Position numbers and translations under genes: made by a program | The notes under the pieces: model-generated | What the model saw: the letters and a program-made list of their open reading frames with translations, nothing else | What the model was told of the DNA's origin: nothing | Databases searched by the model: none | NCBI GenBank assembly: GCA_934636865.1 | Contig: CAKUBI010000019.1 | Coordinates: 1 to 37,873 of the forward strand | Direction: 5' to 3' | Length of the DNA: 37,873 nucleotides | Source of the DNA: an uncultured Oscillospiraceae bacterium | GTDB taxonomy: Bacteria; Bacillota; Clostridia; Oscillospirales; Oscillospiraceae | Part shown: positions 26,391 through 34,446 of the stretch, piece after piece | How positions within the stretch are numbered: position 1 is the stretch's first letter | Layout: the number at the start of each line of letters is the position of its first letter

Positions 26391-28487
26391 ATGAGTGAAG
26401 CGACTCGCATTCCTGAGCTTTTTGGCTCGCTTGTGTTCAACGAACGCACAATGGAGCAGTATGTGCCGCAGGACGCCATGGACGTTTGGCGCGGCTGTTT
26501 GAAGAGCGGGCAGCCCCTTCCTCTTTCCGCGGCAAACGAAATCGCCGACGCAATGAAGACCTGGGCGCTGGAGCGTGGAGCCACGCACTTCACGCACTGG
26601 TTCCAGCCCCTCAGCGGCGTGACGGCGGAAAAGCACGACAGCTTTATCAACAACGCCGGCGGCGGCCGGATCATCATGGACTTCTCCGGCAAGGAGCTGG
26701 TGCGCGGCGAGCCCGACGCGTCCTCCTTCCCCTCCGGCGGCCTGCGCGCCACGTTTGAAGCGCGCGGCTACAGCGCCTGGGACCCCACGGCCTTCGCCTT
26801 CATCAAGGACGGCAGTCTCTGCATCCCCACGGTCTTCTGCTCCTACGGCGGCGAAGCGCTCGACAAAAAGACCCCGCTTCTGCGCTCGATGTCCGCGGTC
26901 AACCGCGCGGCGCTGCGCGTCTTGAAGCTCTTCGGCGACGACGCGGAAAAGGTCACGCCGCAGATCGGCGCGGAGCAGGAGTATTTCCTCATCGACCGCG
27001 AGCTGTACCTAAAGCGCATGGACCTGCGGCTTTGCGGCCGCACCCTCTTCGGTGCAAAGCCGCCCAAGGGTCAGGAGCTCGACGACCACTACTTCGGTGC
27101 GTTCCGTCCCCGCGTGAGCGCTTTCATGCAGGATCTTGACGAGGAGCTGTGGAAGCTTGGCGTGCTCTCCAAGACCAAGCACAACGAGGTCGCGCCCGCC
27201 CAGCACGAAATGGCCCCCATTTACATCGACGCCAACACCGCAAGCGATCAGAACCAGCTCGTCATGGAGACGATGAAAAAGGTCGCCGAGCGTCACGGCC
27301 TTGTGTGCCTGCTGCATGAAAAGCCCTTTGCCGGCGTGAACGGCTCGGGCAAGCATATCAACTGGTCGCTCGCGACCGACACGGGCAAGAACCTCTTCTC
27401 TCCCGGCAAGACCCCCAACCAGAACGCCTTGTTCCTGCTGGTGCTCGCCGCCTTCGTCAAGGGCGTGGATGAGTATCAGGAGCTGCTGCGCTGCTCGGTC
27501 GCCTTCGCGGGCAACGACCACCGTCTCGGCGCACAGGAGGCGCCCCCGGCCATCATCTCCATCTTCCTCGGCACCGAGCTTGAGGGCATCATCGACGCGA
27601 TCGTGGACGAGAACGACTACACCGCGCCCGAGCACAAGTCCCTGCGCATCGGCGTGGACGTGCTGCCGTCCATCCCGCAGGACACGACCGACCGCAACCG
27701 CACCTCCCCGCTCGCTTTCACGGGCAATAAGTTCGAGTTCCGCATGCCCGGCTCCACGCAGTCCATCGCGGGACCGACCACCATCCTCAACGCCATCATG
27801 GCCGAGGAGCTCGACGAGTTCTATGAGCAGCTCAAGGACGCGGACGATTTTACCGCCGCGCTGCACAAGCTCATCCGCGATACCTTCTGCGCCCACCGCC
27901 GCATCATCTTCAACGGCAACGGCTACGAGGAGGCCTGGGTGCACGAGGCCGAAAAACGCGGCCTTGCCAACCTGCGCAACACCGCCGAGGCCCTGCCCGC
28001 CTACATCCTGCCGAAAAACATCGAAATGCTCACCCGTGAGGGCGTGTATACCCGCGAGGAGATTCTCTCCCGCCACGAAGTTCATATCGAGAAGTACTGC
28101 AAGGTCATCCGCATCGAAGCGGCGACGCTCGTGGACATGGTCCAGCACGGCATCCTGAACGCCGCGTCGGAGTATGAAGCGGCGCTGTGCTCCACCATCT
28201 CCGCCAAGCGCGCGGCCGCGCCGGAGCTTGCCTGCCACGTGGAGACCTCGCTCGCGAACGCGGTCAGCTCGCTCAACGAGCAGCTGCTTGAGGAGACCAT
28301 CGCCCTCAAGACCGCGCTGGAGACCGTTTCGGAAAGCGCCCAGCCCGAGGAGTTGCTGCACTACTACCACGACAAGGTCGAGGAGCGCATGAAGGCCGTG
28401 CGCGCGATCATCGACAAGCTGGAGGTGCTGACGGCTTCGAAGTACTGGCCGTACCCGACCTTCTGCGAACTGCTCTTCTCTGTTTAA
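26391..28487 (+). CDS. glnN: Glutamine synthetase type III
   Basis: A 698-aa ATP-dependent glutamate-ammonia ligase of the long GSIII type (about 700 aa, against about 450-470 for GSI). Recognisable are the N-terminal FGSLVFNERTMEQYVPQD, the GSIII-specific GGRIIMDFSGKELVRGEPDASSFPSGGLRATFEARGY region, EQEYFLID (metal-binding glutamates), KHNEVAPAQHEMAPIY, the NGSGKHINWS ATP/metal histidine segment, and EFRMPGSTQSIAGPTTILN. The C-terminal 170 residues are helical, as in this class. ATG 26391 follows AGGAGGTCTGGATC. The much longer open frame reaches back to 26064 through the promoter and is not used. It is monocistronic. Confidence 0.95.
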   Translation: MSEATRIPELFGSLVFNERTMEQYVPQDAMDVWRGCLKSGQPLPLSAANEIADAMKTWALERGATHFTHWFQPLSGVTAEKHDSFINNAGGGRIIMDFSGKELVRGEPDASSFPSGGLRATFEARGYSAWDPTAFAFIKDGSLCIPTVFCSYGGEALDKKTPLLRSMSAVNRAALRVLKLFGDDAEKVTPQIGAEQEYFLIDRELYLKRMDLRLCGRTLFGAKPPKGQELDDHYFGAFRPRVSAFMQDLDEELWKLGVLSKTKHNEVAPAQHEMAPIYIDANTASDQNQLVMETMKKVAERHGLVCLLHEKPFAGVNGSGKHINWSLATDTGKNLFSPGKTPNQNALFLLVLAAFVKGVDEYQELLRCSVAFAGNDHRLGAQEAPPAIISIFLGTELEGIIDAIVDENDYTAPEHKSLRIGVDVLPSIPQDTTDRNRTSPLAFTGNKFEFRMPGSTQSIAGPTTILNAIMAEELDEFYEQLKDADDFTAALHKLIRDTFCAHRRIIFNGNGYEEAWVHEAEKRGLANLRNTAEALPAYILPKNIEMLTREGVYTREEILSRHEVHIEKYCKVIRIEAATLVDMVQHGILNAASEYEAALCSTISAKRAAAPELACHVETSLANAVSSLNEQLLEETIALKTALETVSESAQPEELLHYYHDKVEERMKAVRAIIDKLEVLTASKYWPYPTFCELLFSV

Positions 28488-28492
28488 AAGTC

Positions 28493-28522
28493 AAAAAGGA
28501 CGCTCTCACGAGCGTCCTTTTT
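28493..28522 (+). terminator. Terminator of glnN
   Basis: A 13-bp perfect stem (AAAAAGGACGCTC and its complement) with loop TCAC, six bases after the stop. Confidence 0.93.
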
Positions 28523-28534
28523 GAGTGGGGATTG

Positions 28535-28657
28535 CGCTCCGCCGCAGCGCACGCGCCGCTGGCGCGCACGTTTGCGGAGCGAGAAGTGTTTTTTCTGACG
28601 CGCATGTCGTCAGAAAAAACGATTGAAATTTATTTCGCGCTGCGGCGCGAAATTTTT
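28535..28657 (+). promoter_or_regulatory. Three stacked hairpins in the pyrG leader
   Basis: Hairpin A pairs CGCTCCGC (28535-28542) with GCGGAGCG (28574-28581) and contains CGCGCC/GGCGCG inside. Hairpin B is a 12-bp stem TTTTTTCTGACG (28589-28600) with its complement (28608-28619). Hairpin C pairs ATTTCGCGC (28632-28640) with GCGCGAAAT (28645-28653) and runs into TTTTT, like an intrinsic terminator 17 bases before the pyrG start. No clear promoter was found in this gap. It may be an attenuator or a dispersed palindromic repeat. Confidence 0.5.
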
Positions 28658-28674
28658 GGGAAGGAAGAAAGTCT

Positions 28675-30273
28675 ATGAAGTACATTTTTGTCACCGGCGG
28701 CGTGGTGTCGGGGCTGGGCAAGGGCATCTGCGCGGCGTCGCTCGGGCGGCTCCTGAAGCAGTGCGGGCTGAAGGTCAAAAACCAGAAGTTCGACCCCTAC
28801 CTCAACGTCGATCCCGGCACGATGAGCCCCTATCAGCACGGCGAGGTCTTTGTCACCGACGACGGCGCGGAGACCGATCTGGACCTTGGCCACTACGAGC
28901 GCTTTGTCGATGAAGCGCTCGACCAGAAGTCCTCCGTCTCCTCTGGCAAGATCTTCTGGAGCGTATTGAACCGCGAGCGTCAGGGCGGCTACCTTGGCGG
29001 CACGGTGCAGATCATCCCGCACGTGACCGACGAGATCAAGCGCCGCATCTACGACATGGACGACGGCGAGACCGACGTCGCCATCTCCGAGATTGGCGGC
29101 ACGGTCGGCGATATCGAGAGCCAGCCGTTTTTAGAGGCTATCCGCCAGGTCGCGGCGGAGCGCGGACGCGAGAACGTGCTCTTCATCCACGTGCCCCTGA
29201 TCGTCACCATCCCCGGCAGCGGCGAGCTCAAGAGCAAGCCCACGCAGCACTCGGTCAAAGAGCTTTTGAGTGAGGGCATCCAGCCGGACGTTCTCGTCGT
29301 GCGCACGGACGCGCCCATCACCGAGGACATCCGCCGCAAGATCGCGCTTTTCTGCAACGTGGAGCCCGACTGCGTCATCCAGAACGCGACGGCCTCCACG
29401 CTCTACGAGGTCCCGCTGCTGCTCGAGCACGAGGGGCTCTGCCGCGTGGTGTGCCGCAAGCTGAACCTTGACTGCGGCGAGCCGGACATGAGCGAATGGC
29501 GCGCGCTGGTGAGTAAGATCCACGGCGTCCACCGCCATGTACGCATTGCGCTCGTTGGCAAATACGTCGGTCTGCACGACGCTTACCTGAGCGTCGTCGA
29601 GTCGCTTTTCCACGCGGGCACGGCCTGCGACGCGAGCGTCGAGATCCAGTGGGTCGATTCTGAAACGCTGACGGCGGACAACATCGCCCAGAAGCTCTGC
29701 GGGTGCAGCGGCATCCTGGTTCCCGGCGGCTTCGGCGACCGCGGCATCGAGGGCATGATCCTGGCCGCGCAGTACGCGCGCGAGCGCGGCATCCCGTACC
29801 TTGGCATCTGCCTTGGCATGCAGATCGCAGTCATCGAGTTTGCGCGCCACGTGCTCGGCTGGGACGACGCGACGAGCGCGGAATTTTCCTCCACCACGGC
29901 GCACCCGGTCATCGCGCTCATGCCAGAGCAGGTCGGCGTGACGGCCAAGGGCGGCACGATGCGTCTGGGCAAGTATCCCTGCATGCTCGAGGAGGGCTCG
30001 CTCTCCCGCGCGCTTTACGATGCGCCGGAGGTCTGGGAGCGCCACCGCCACCGCTACGAGTTCAACAACGACTTCCGCTGCGACTTCACGGACGCGGGCA
30101 TGCGCCTTGCCGGTCTTTCTCCGGACGGCACGCTCGTGGAGATCGTGGAATCCATGAGCCACCCCTGGTTCGTCGGCGCGCAGTTCCATCCCGAATTCAA
30201 GAGCCGCCCGAATAAGCCGCACCCCCTGTTCCGCGGCTTTGTCGCAGCAGCGCTCGAGCGCGCGGTCTTATGA
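28675..30273 (+). CDS. pyrG: CTP synthase
   Basis: A 532-aa enzyme that makes CTP from UTP, ATP and glutamine. The N-terminal amidoligase domain starts [18 protein letters not shown], with the P-loop-like [10 protein letters not shown] and [15 protein letters not shown] motifs; the C-terminal class I glutamine amidotransferase (about 285-532) has the nucleophile Cys379 in LGICLGMQ, with the His and Glu of the triad in QFHPEF near the end. Length and motif positions match E. coli PyrG closely. ATG 28675 follows GGGAAGGAAGAAAGTCT. The stop codon falls within the loop region of the downstream terminator. The hairpin-rich leader suggests transcriptional control, but the known initiation-site reiteration mechanism of Bacillus pyrG is not evident. 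Confidence 0.97.
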   Translation: MKYIFVTGGVVSGLGKGICAASLGRLLKQCGLKVKNQKFDPYLNVDPGTMSPYQHGEVFVTDDGAETDLDLGHYERFVDEALDQKSSVSSGKIFWSVLNRERQGGYLGGTVQIIPHVTDEIKRRIYDMDDGETDVAISEIGGTVGDIESQPFLEAIRQVAAERGRENVLFIHVPLIVTIPGSGELKSKPTQHSVKELLSEGIQPDVLVVRTDAPITEDIRRKIALFCNVEPDCVIQNATASTLYEVPLLLEHEGLCRVVCRKLNLDCGEPDMSEWRALVSKIHGVHRHVRIALVGKYVGLHDAYLSVVESLFHAGTACDASVEIQWVDSETLTADNIAQKLCGCSGILVPGGFGDRGIEGMILAAQYARERGIPYLGICLGMQIAVIEFARHVLGWDDATSAEFSSTTAHPVIALMPEQVGVTAKGGTMRLGKYPCMLEEGSLSRALYDAPEVWERHRHRYEFNNDFRCDFTDAGMRLAGLSPDGTLVEIVESMSHPWFVGAQFHPEFKSRPNKPHPLFRGFVAAALERAVL

Positions 30274-30294
30274 CCGCGCGCCCTTTTTATTTTT
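30258..30294 (+). terminator. Terminator overlapping the pyrG stop codon
   Basis: A 10-bp stem (GCGCGCGGTC and its complement) with loop TTAT, then CCTTTTTATTTTT. The upstream arm encodes the last pyrG residues and the TGA spans the loop and stem boundary. Confidence 0.88.
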
Positions 30295-30373
30295 GCAATA
30301 CCGCTGGTAAAATGTCAAAAGCTATGATATGATGCTCTTACCATATTACCGGATACGGCAGGAGAACTGAAAC

Positions 30374-31915
30374 ATGAATCATCAAACCATCATCGTACTG
30401 GATTTCGGCGGTCAGTATAACCAGCTGATTGCCCGCCGCGTGCGTGAATGCGGCGTTTACTGCGAGGTCAAGCCCTACACGACCCCGCTTGCGGACCTGC
30501 TCGCGATGAAGCCCATCGGCTTCATCTTCACCGGCGGGCCGAACAGCGTCTACCTTGAGGACGCGCCCCACGTCGATCCCGCGCTCTTCGACGCAGGCGT
30601 GCCGGTGCTCGGCATCTGCTACGGCTGCCAGCTCATCGCGCACCATCTCGGCGGCAAGGTCGTGGCCGCGAACGACGCCACCGCGCGCGAATACGGCAAG
30701 ACCGACACGTTCTTCGACACAAACTGCAAGCTCTTCAAGGGTCTTCCCGAAAAGAGCGTCACCTGGATGAGCCACGGCGACTATATGGAAAAGGTGCCCG
30801 AGGGCTTCTCTCTCGTCGCGCATTCCGACGCCTGCCCCAACGTCGCCATCTGCGACGAGAAGCGCGGCTTCTACGGCGTGCAGTACCATCCCGAGGTCAA
30901 CCACACCGAGTACGGCAAGGCCATGATCCGCAACTTCCTCTACGAGGTCTGCGGCGCGAAGGGCGACTGGACGATGGGCGACTATAAAAATACCGCCATC
31001 GCCGCCGTGCGCGAAAAGGTCGGTGCCGGCCGCGTGCTGCTGGCGCTCTCTGGCGGCGTGGATTCGTCCGTCGTGGCGGCGCTGCTGGCGGAGGCCGTCG
31101 GCCCGCAGCTCACCTGCGTCTTTGTCGATCACGGTCTCATGCGCCTCAACGAGGGCGACGAGGTTGAAGCCGCGTTCAAAAAGTGGGACATCAACTTTGT
31201 CCGCGTGAACGCCGAGGGCCGCTTCCTTGCCAAGCTCGCGGGCATTTCCGACCCCGAGCGCAAGCGCAAGATCATCGGCGAGGAGTTCATCCGCGTGTTC
31301 GAGGAAGAGTCGAAGAAGATCGGCGCGGTCGATTTCCTCGCTCAGGGCACGATCTATCCCGACGTGATCGAATCGGGTCTCGGCAACGCCGCGGTCATCA
31401 AGAGCCACCACAACGTCGGCGGTCTGCCCGACTATGTCGATTTCAAGGAGATCATCGAGCCGCTGCGCCTGCTGTTCAAGGACGAGGTCCGTCAGCTCGG
31501 CCGCGAGCTGGGTCTGCCGGAGTATCTTGTCTCCCGCCAGCCGTTCCCCGGCCCCGGCCTTGCCATCCGCATCATGGGCGAGATCACGAAGGAGAAGGCC
31601 GACACGCTTCGCCTTGCCGACGCGATCTACCGCGAGGAGCTGGAAAAGGCCGGCGAAAACAAGAGGATGAACCAGTATTTCGCCGTGCTGACCAACACGC
31701 GCACCGTCGGCGTCATGGGCGACGGCCGCAGCTACGACCGCGTGCTCGCGCTGCGCGCCGTGACGACCGAGGACTTCATGACCGCCGACTGGGCCCGCAT
31801 CCCCTACGAGCTGCTCGACAAGATCAGCGGCCGCATCGTCAACGAGGTCAAGGGCATCAACCGCATCGTCTACGACATCACCAGCAAGCCGCCCGCCACA
31901 GTGGAGTGGGAATAA
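30374..31915 (+). CDS. guaA: GMP synthase (glutamine-hydrolysing)
   Basis: A 513-aa enzyme that converts XMP to GMP. The N-terminal amidotransferase has Cys82 in LGICYGCQ and His172/Glu174 in YHPEV; the PP-loop ATP pyrophosphatase motif LSGGVDSS is at 226-232, and the C-terminal dimerisation domain ends in [18 protein letters not shown] 30374 follows GGCAGGAGAACTGAAAC. The TATGAT repeat near 30323-30333 may be its -10, but no good -35 is seen, and no purine riboswitch was recognised. The 3' end of guaA is a known integration site for tyrosine-recombinase islands in Gram-positive bacteria, and a mobile element begins just after the stop; the reading frame appears restored intact. Confidence 0.97.
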   Translation: MNHQTIIVLDFGGQYNQLIARRVRECGVYCEVKPYTTPLADLLAMKPIGFIFTGGPNSVYLEDAPHVDPALFDAGVPVLGICYGCQLIAHHLGGKVVAANDATAREYGKTDTFFDTNCKLFKGLPEKSVTWMSHGDYMEKVPEGFSLVAHSDACPNVAICDEKRGFYGVQYHPEVNHTEYGKAMIRNFLYEVCGAKGDWTMGDYKNTAIAAVREKVGAGRVLLALSGGVDSSVVAALLAEAVGPQLTCVFVDHGLMRLNEGDEVEAAFKKWDINFVRVNAEGRFLAKLAGISDPERKRKIIGEEFIRVFEEESKKIGAVDFLAQGTIYPDVIESGLGNAAVIKSHHNVGGLPDYVDFKEIIEPLRLLFKDEVRQLGRELGLPEYLVSRQPFPGPGLAIRIMGEITKEKADTLRLADAIYREELEKAGENKRMNQYFAVLTNTRTVGVMGDGRSYDRVLALRAVTTEDFMTADWARIPYELLDKISGRIVNEVKGINRIVYDITSKPPATVEWE

Positions 31916-31992
31916 CTGACAAAACCCGCAAAGCCTTGAAAACACTGGGGTCTTAAAGCGGAAACGGGGCATTTGATAGCAAATTGATAGCA
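31896..31992. other. Inferred left attachment region with integrase arm-type direct repeats
   Basis: The guaA 3' end (GTGGAGTGGGAATAA, 31901-31915) is the presumed crossover core. TTGATAGCA occurs twice in direct orientation (31973-31981 and 31984-31992), spaced 11 bases, about one helical turn, as expected of arm-type sites for a tyrosine integrase. GGATTTAC/GTAAATCC inverted copies follow between about 32005 and 32056. Confidence 0.5.
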
Positions 31993-32066
31993 GATACCAA
32001 AACCGGATTTACTTTGTTCACTCCCGTATAACGGGTGGCTTGCGGGTAAATCCTCCATATCCTAAG

Positions 32067-32109
32067 AAAAAGGTCTTGCTGACTTTCACCAGTCGGCAAG
32101 ACCTTTTTT
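32067..32109. terminator. Bidirectional terminator at the left edge of the element
   Basis: AAAAAGGTCTTGC pairs with GGCAAGACCTTTTTT, extended by GACT/AGTC across a short loop. It ends the minus-strand repressor gene and insulates the element from guaA read-through. Confidence 0.88.
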
Positions 32110-32110
32110 G

Positions 32111-32644
32111 TTATTTGTCTTTTCTCTGTTTCTTCAATCCTTTTATCAGAGCATCGCTTAATTCCTTCGAGGGGACTTTGGCCCACCGCTGGGTGGTGTC
32201 GTACTTCGGGTAGTTGTAGCGCCAGCGGTCATAGTCCTCCTTGGTGATCTCCCCGGCCTCCAACTTCGCCGCCTGTTCCCGCCACGCAATCAAGATTTTG
32301 TTCAGCTCACTGGCTTGACGGCCTCCCTGAAAAATATCTGCTTGCAGGCAGGCACGTCCATCCGCCTCTACCACTTTCAGACTGTAAACATCCTCCAAGG
32401 CGAACAGCGTATGGGCCAAACCTATGTAGTTGTCTATGTCCGGGACGCTCAACGCCTGGGGCGATACATCTAATGTATGCGCCAGGGCAGCGGTCAAGTC
32501 GGCCTTCGGCGTCCGGGTGCCTGTTTCGTACTGTGCCAGACGAACATCGGCGGAACGCTCTGGAAAGCCCACCGCCATACCAAGATACTTCTGTGTCATA
32601 CCCCGGAGGGTGCGGAAAAAATGGATGCGCTCTCCTATTGCCAT
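32111..32644 (-). CDS. Xre-family (Cro/C1-type HTH) regulator of the element
   Basis: A 177-aa regulator. The N-terminal HTH (about 4-60) reads GERIHFFRTLRGMTQKYLGM and RLAQYETGTRTPKADLTAAL, the classic helix-turn-helix with the Q-x-E-x-G-x-R-x-P end. The remaining 115 residues (ALEDVYSLKVVEADGRACLQ and the Lys-rich WRYNYPKYDTTQRW region) are of unknown function and recur with this type of regulator in clostridial elements. ATG 32644 with AGGAG nine bases upstream is preferred over the TTG at 32653. It is divergent from the excisionase-integrase operon, and the motif GCTTAGT appears in both promoters, which points to mutual control. Confidence 0.88.
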   Translation of the reverse strand: MAIGERIHFFRTLRGMTQKYLGMAVGFPERSADVRLAQYETGTRTPKADLTAALAHTLDVSPQALSVPDIDNYIGLAHTLFALEDVYSLKVVEADGRACLQADIFQGGRQASELNKILIAWREQAAKLEAGEITKEDYDRWRYNYPKYDTTQRWAKVPSKELSDALIKGLKKQRKDK

Positions 32645-32681
32645 AAATGCCAACTCCTATCTGGTGGTTTCTGTCGAAAGT

Positions 32682-32711
32682 AGTATAACATATTCGCTTA
32701 GTAACAGTCAA
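32682..32711 (-). promoter_or_regulatory. Promoter for the Xre regulator
   Basis: Minus-strand TTGACT (32711-32706), 18 bases, TATACT (32687-32682). The spacer contains one copy of the putative operator (ACTAAGC on this strand). Confidence 0.65.
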
Positions 32712-32805
32712 GAGTATCTTAAACAAAAAAGTTAAAAATTATTCCGCAAGCCACTTGACAAAGCAAATTTGCTTAGTTATAATAGGTTAAGCATAAAGGC
32801 TTAGT
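32696..32805. promoter_or_regulatory. Putative Xre operator cluster
   Basis: GCTTAGT occurs at 32696-32702, 32771-32777 and 32799-32805, with inverted partners AAGC at 32761 and TTAAGC at 32787. Between -35 and -10 of the xis promoter, AAGCAAATTTGCTT (32761-32774) is a perfect 14-bp palindrome. Both divergent promoters are covered, as in phage-like genetic switches. Confidence 0.55.
32755..32783 (+). promoter_or_regulatory. Consensus promoter for xis-int and downstream genes
   Basis: TTGACA, 17 bases, TATAAT: an exact match to the sigma-A consensus, with a palindromic operator filling the spacer, so it should be strong unless repressed. Confidence 0.85.
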
Positions 32806-32835
32806 TCTGGGGCCATGAAAGGAGGTGAGCGCACA

Positions 32836-33036
32836 ATGGCAAGCACCATGTTCATGCGGGTGGACGAGGTAGCGGAGGAATTAGGGGTTTCTGTCCCCTA
32901 TGCCTATAAGCTGATTCGTTCTATGAATGCGGAGTTGAAAAAGACGGGCTGTATTACCATTTCAGGCCGCATCGACCGCAAATTCTTCCACGAAAAATTT
33001 TATGGCACAAGAAGCCAGAGCGAAAGGAGTGATTAA
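32836..33036 (+). CDS. Excisionase-like HTH protein
   Basis: A 66-aa winged-helix/HTH_17-type DNA-binding protein (MRVDEVAEELGVSVPYAYKL forms the helix-turn-helix, followed by SGRIDRKFFHEKFYG as the wing and C-terminal helix). Small proteins like this next to a tyrosine integrase bend DNA and steer recombination toward excision. ATG 32836 lies ten bases after GGAGGTGAGC. It sits three bases upstream of the integrase start. Excisionase identity is inferred from position and fold; a transcriptional role is possible. Confidence 0.78.
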   Translation: MASTMFMRVDEVAEELGVSVPYAYKLIRSMNAELKKTGCITISGRIDRKFFHEKFYGTRSQSERSD

Positions 33037-33039
33037 CCT

Positions 33040-34116
33040 ATGGCGGCGTTTAAGAACAAGGCCAACGGCACTTGGTACGTCCAATTCCGCTATACGGACT
33101 GGAAAGGAGAGCGCCAGCAGAAGTTAAAGCGTGGCTTTGCCACCAAGAAAGAGGCCCAGGCGTGGGAACGGGAGTTTCTGATGCAAAAGCAGGCCGATGT
33201 GAACATGACCTTTGAGAGCTTCGCCCAGCTCTATGAGAAGGATATGAAGCCCAAGCTGAAACTGAACACCTGGCTGACAAAAGAAAGCATCATCCAGAAG
33301 AAAATCCTGCCGTATTTTGGAAAACGGAAATTGTCGGAAATCACCGCCAAGGACGTGATGGACTGGCAGAACGCGATCCGAGGGTTAACGGACGCCAAGG
33401 GAAAACCCTATTCCCCTACCTATCTCAAAACCGTCCACAATCAGTTAAGTGCCCTCTTTAACCATGCTGTCCGCTACTACGGCCTCCAGGTCAATCCTGC
33501 GGCCAAGGCCGGGAACATGGGGGTGGAGGAACGGCGTGAAATGCTGTTCTGGACGAAGGAAGAGTATCTGAAATTTGCCGACGCCATGATGGACAAGCCC
33601 CTCTCCTACTATGCCTTTGAAATGCTCTACTGGTGCGGTATCCGGGAGGGGGAACTGCTGGCCCTCACCCCAACAGACTTCGACTTTGAGGCGGGTACAG
33701 TGTCCATCAGCAAATCCTATCAGCGGCTCAAGGGCAAGGACGTGATTACCACTCCTAAGACGAAAAAGAGCAACCGTGTCATTAAGATGCCCAAATTCCT
33801 CTGTGGAGAGATGGAGGACTACTTAAAGATGTTTTACAGCACCGGGGCAAATGAACGGATTTTCCCTGTCAGCAAGCACTATCTCCACCATGAAATGGAC
33901 AGAGGTGCGAAAGCGGCGGGAGTGAAGCGGATCAGAATTCACGACCTCCGACATTCACACATTTCCCTGCTGATTGATATGGGCTTCACCGCCCTGGCAA
34001 TCGCTGACCGGGTGGGGCATGAGAGTATCGATATCACCTACCGCTACGCCCATCTGTTTCCTACAAGGCAGACGGAGATGGCGGACAAACTGGACTTTGA
34101 AAGGATGGGAACGTAA
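33040..34116 (+). CDS. int: Tyrosine recombinase / integrase
   Basis: A 358-aa phage-type integrase. The N-terminus (about 1-50) is an arm-type DNA-binding domain (NGTWYVQFRYTDWKGERQQK); a SAM-like core-binding domain spans about 55-155 and the catalytic domain about 165-350. The active-site residues are Arg202 (CGIREGELLAL), a Lys near 240 (TTPKTKKSNR), His301 and Arg304 (HDLRHSH), His327 (VGHESIDITY) and the nucleophile Tyr336 (YRYAHL); all are present, so it should be active. It would catalyse site-specific insertion at the guaA 3' end and, with the excisionase, excision. ATG 33040 follows AAAGGAGTGATTAACCT. Two bases separate it from the next gene. Confidence 0.95.
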   Translation: MAAFKNKANGTWYVQFRYTDWKGERQQKLKRGFATKKEAQAWEREFLMQKQADVNMTFESFAQLYEKDMKPKLKLNTWLTKESIIQKKILPYFGKRKLSEITAKDVMDWQNAIRGLTDAKGKPYSPTYLKTVHNQLSALFNHAVRYYGLQVNPAAKAGNMGVEERREMLFWTKEEYLKFADAMMDKPLSYYAFEMLYWCGIREGELLALTPTDFDFEAGTVSISKSYQRLKGKDVITTPKTKKSNRVIKMPKFLCGEMEDYLKMFYSTGANERIFPVSKHYLHHEMDRGAKAAGVKRIRIHDLRHSHISLLIDMGFTALAIADRVGHESIDITYRYAHLFPTRQTEMADKLDFERMGT

Positions 34117-34118
34117 CC

Positions 34119-34439
34119 ATGTCACTGAAAAACCGAGACAACAAAAATCGCTGGAGGAACAAGACCGTGGCCTTCCGGGTGTCCCCGGAGGAAGATGAAC
34201 AGATCGAGGCCGCTGTGCGGCTCTCCGGCCTGACAAAGCAGGACTACATCACAAGACGCCTCCTGTGCCGGGACGTAGTGGTACAGGGTAATCCCAAGGT
34301 CTACAAAGCCCTGCGTGACCAGCTTGCCGCCGTTCTGGACGAACTGCGGCGGGCCGAGGACGGGGCTGGCGTGGACGATGAACTGCTGGACACCATTCAG
34401 ATGATCGCCGCTATCATGGGCGGCATGAAGGAGGATTGA
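34119..34439 (+). CDS. Small mobilization accessory protein (MobC/RHH-like)
   Basis: A 106-aa protein with a Lys/Arg-rich start (NRDNKNRWRNKTVAFRVSPEE), a strand-helix-helix pattern (VAFRVSPEEDEQIEAAVRLS, then GLTKQDYITRRLL) typical of ribbon-helix-helix mobilization proteins of the MobC group, and an acidic helical tail. It may help the relaxase at oriT or act as a local repressor. The assignment is from pattern and position between integrase and helicase genes; I cannot separate these roles. Confidence 0.6.
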   Translation: MSLKNRDNKNRWRNKTVAFRVSPEEDEQIEAAVRLSGLTKQDYITRRLLCRDVVVQGNPKVYKALRDQLAAVLDELRRAEDGAGVDDELLDTIQMIAAIMGGMKED

Positions 34440-34446
34440 TAGATTG

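Noticed and set aside
30301..30373. A purine riboswitch or PurR box before guaA
   Set aside because: The leader is too short and lacks conserved riboswitch core sequence; no paired PurR motif was seen.
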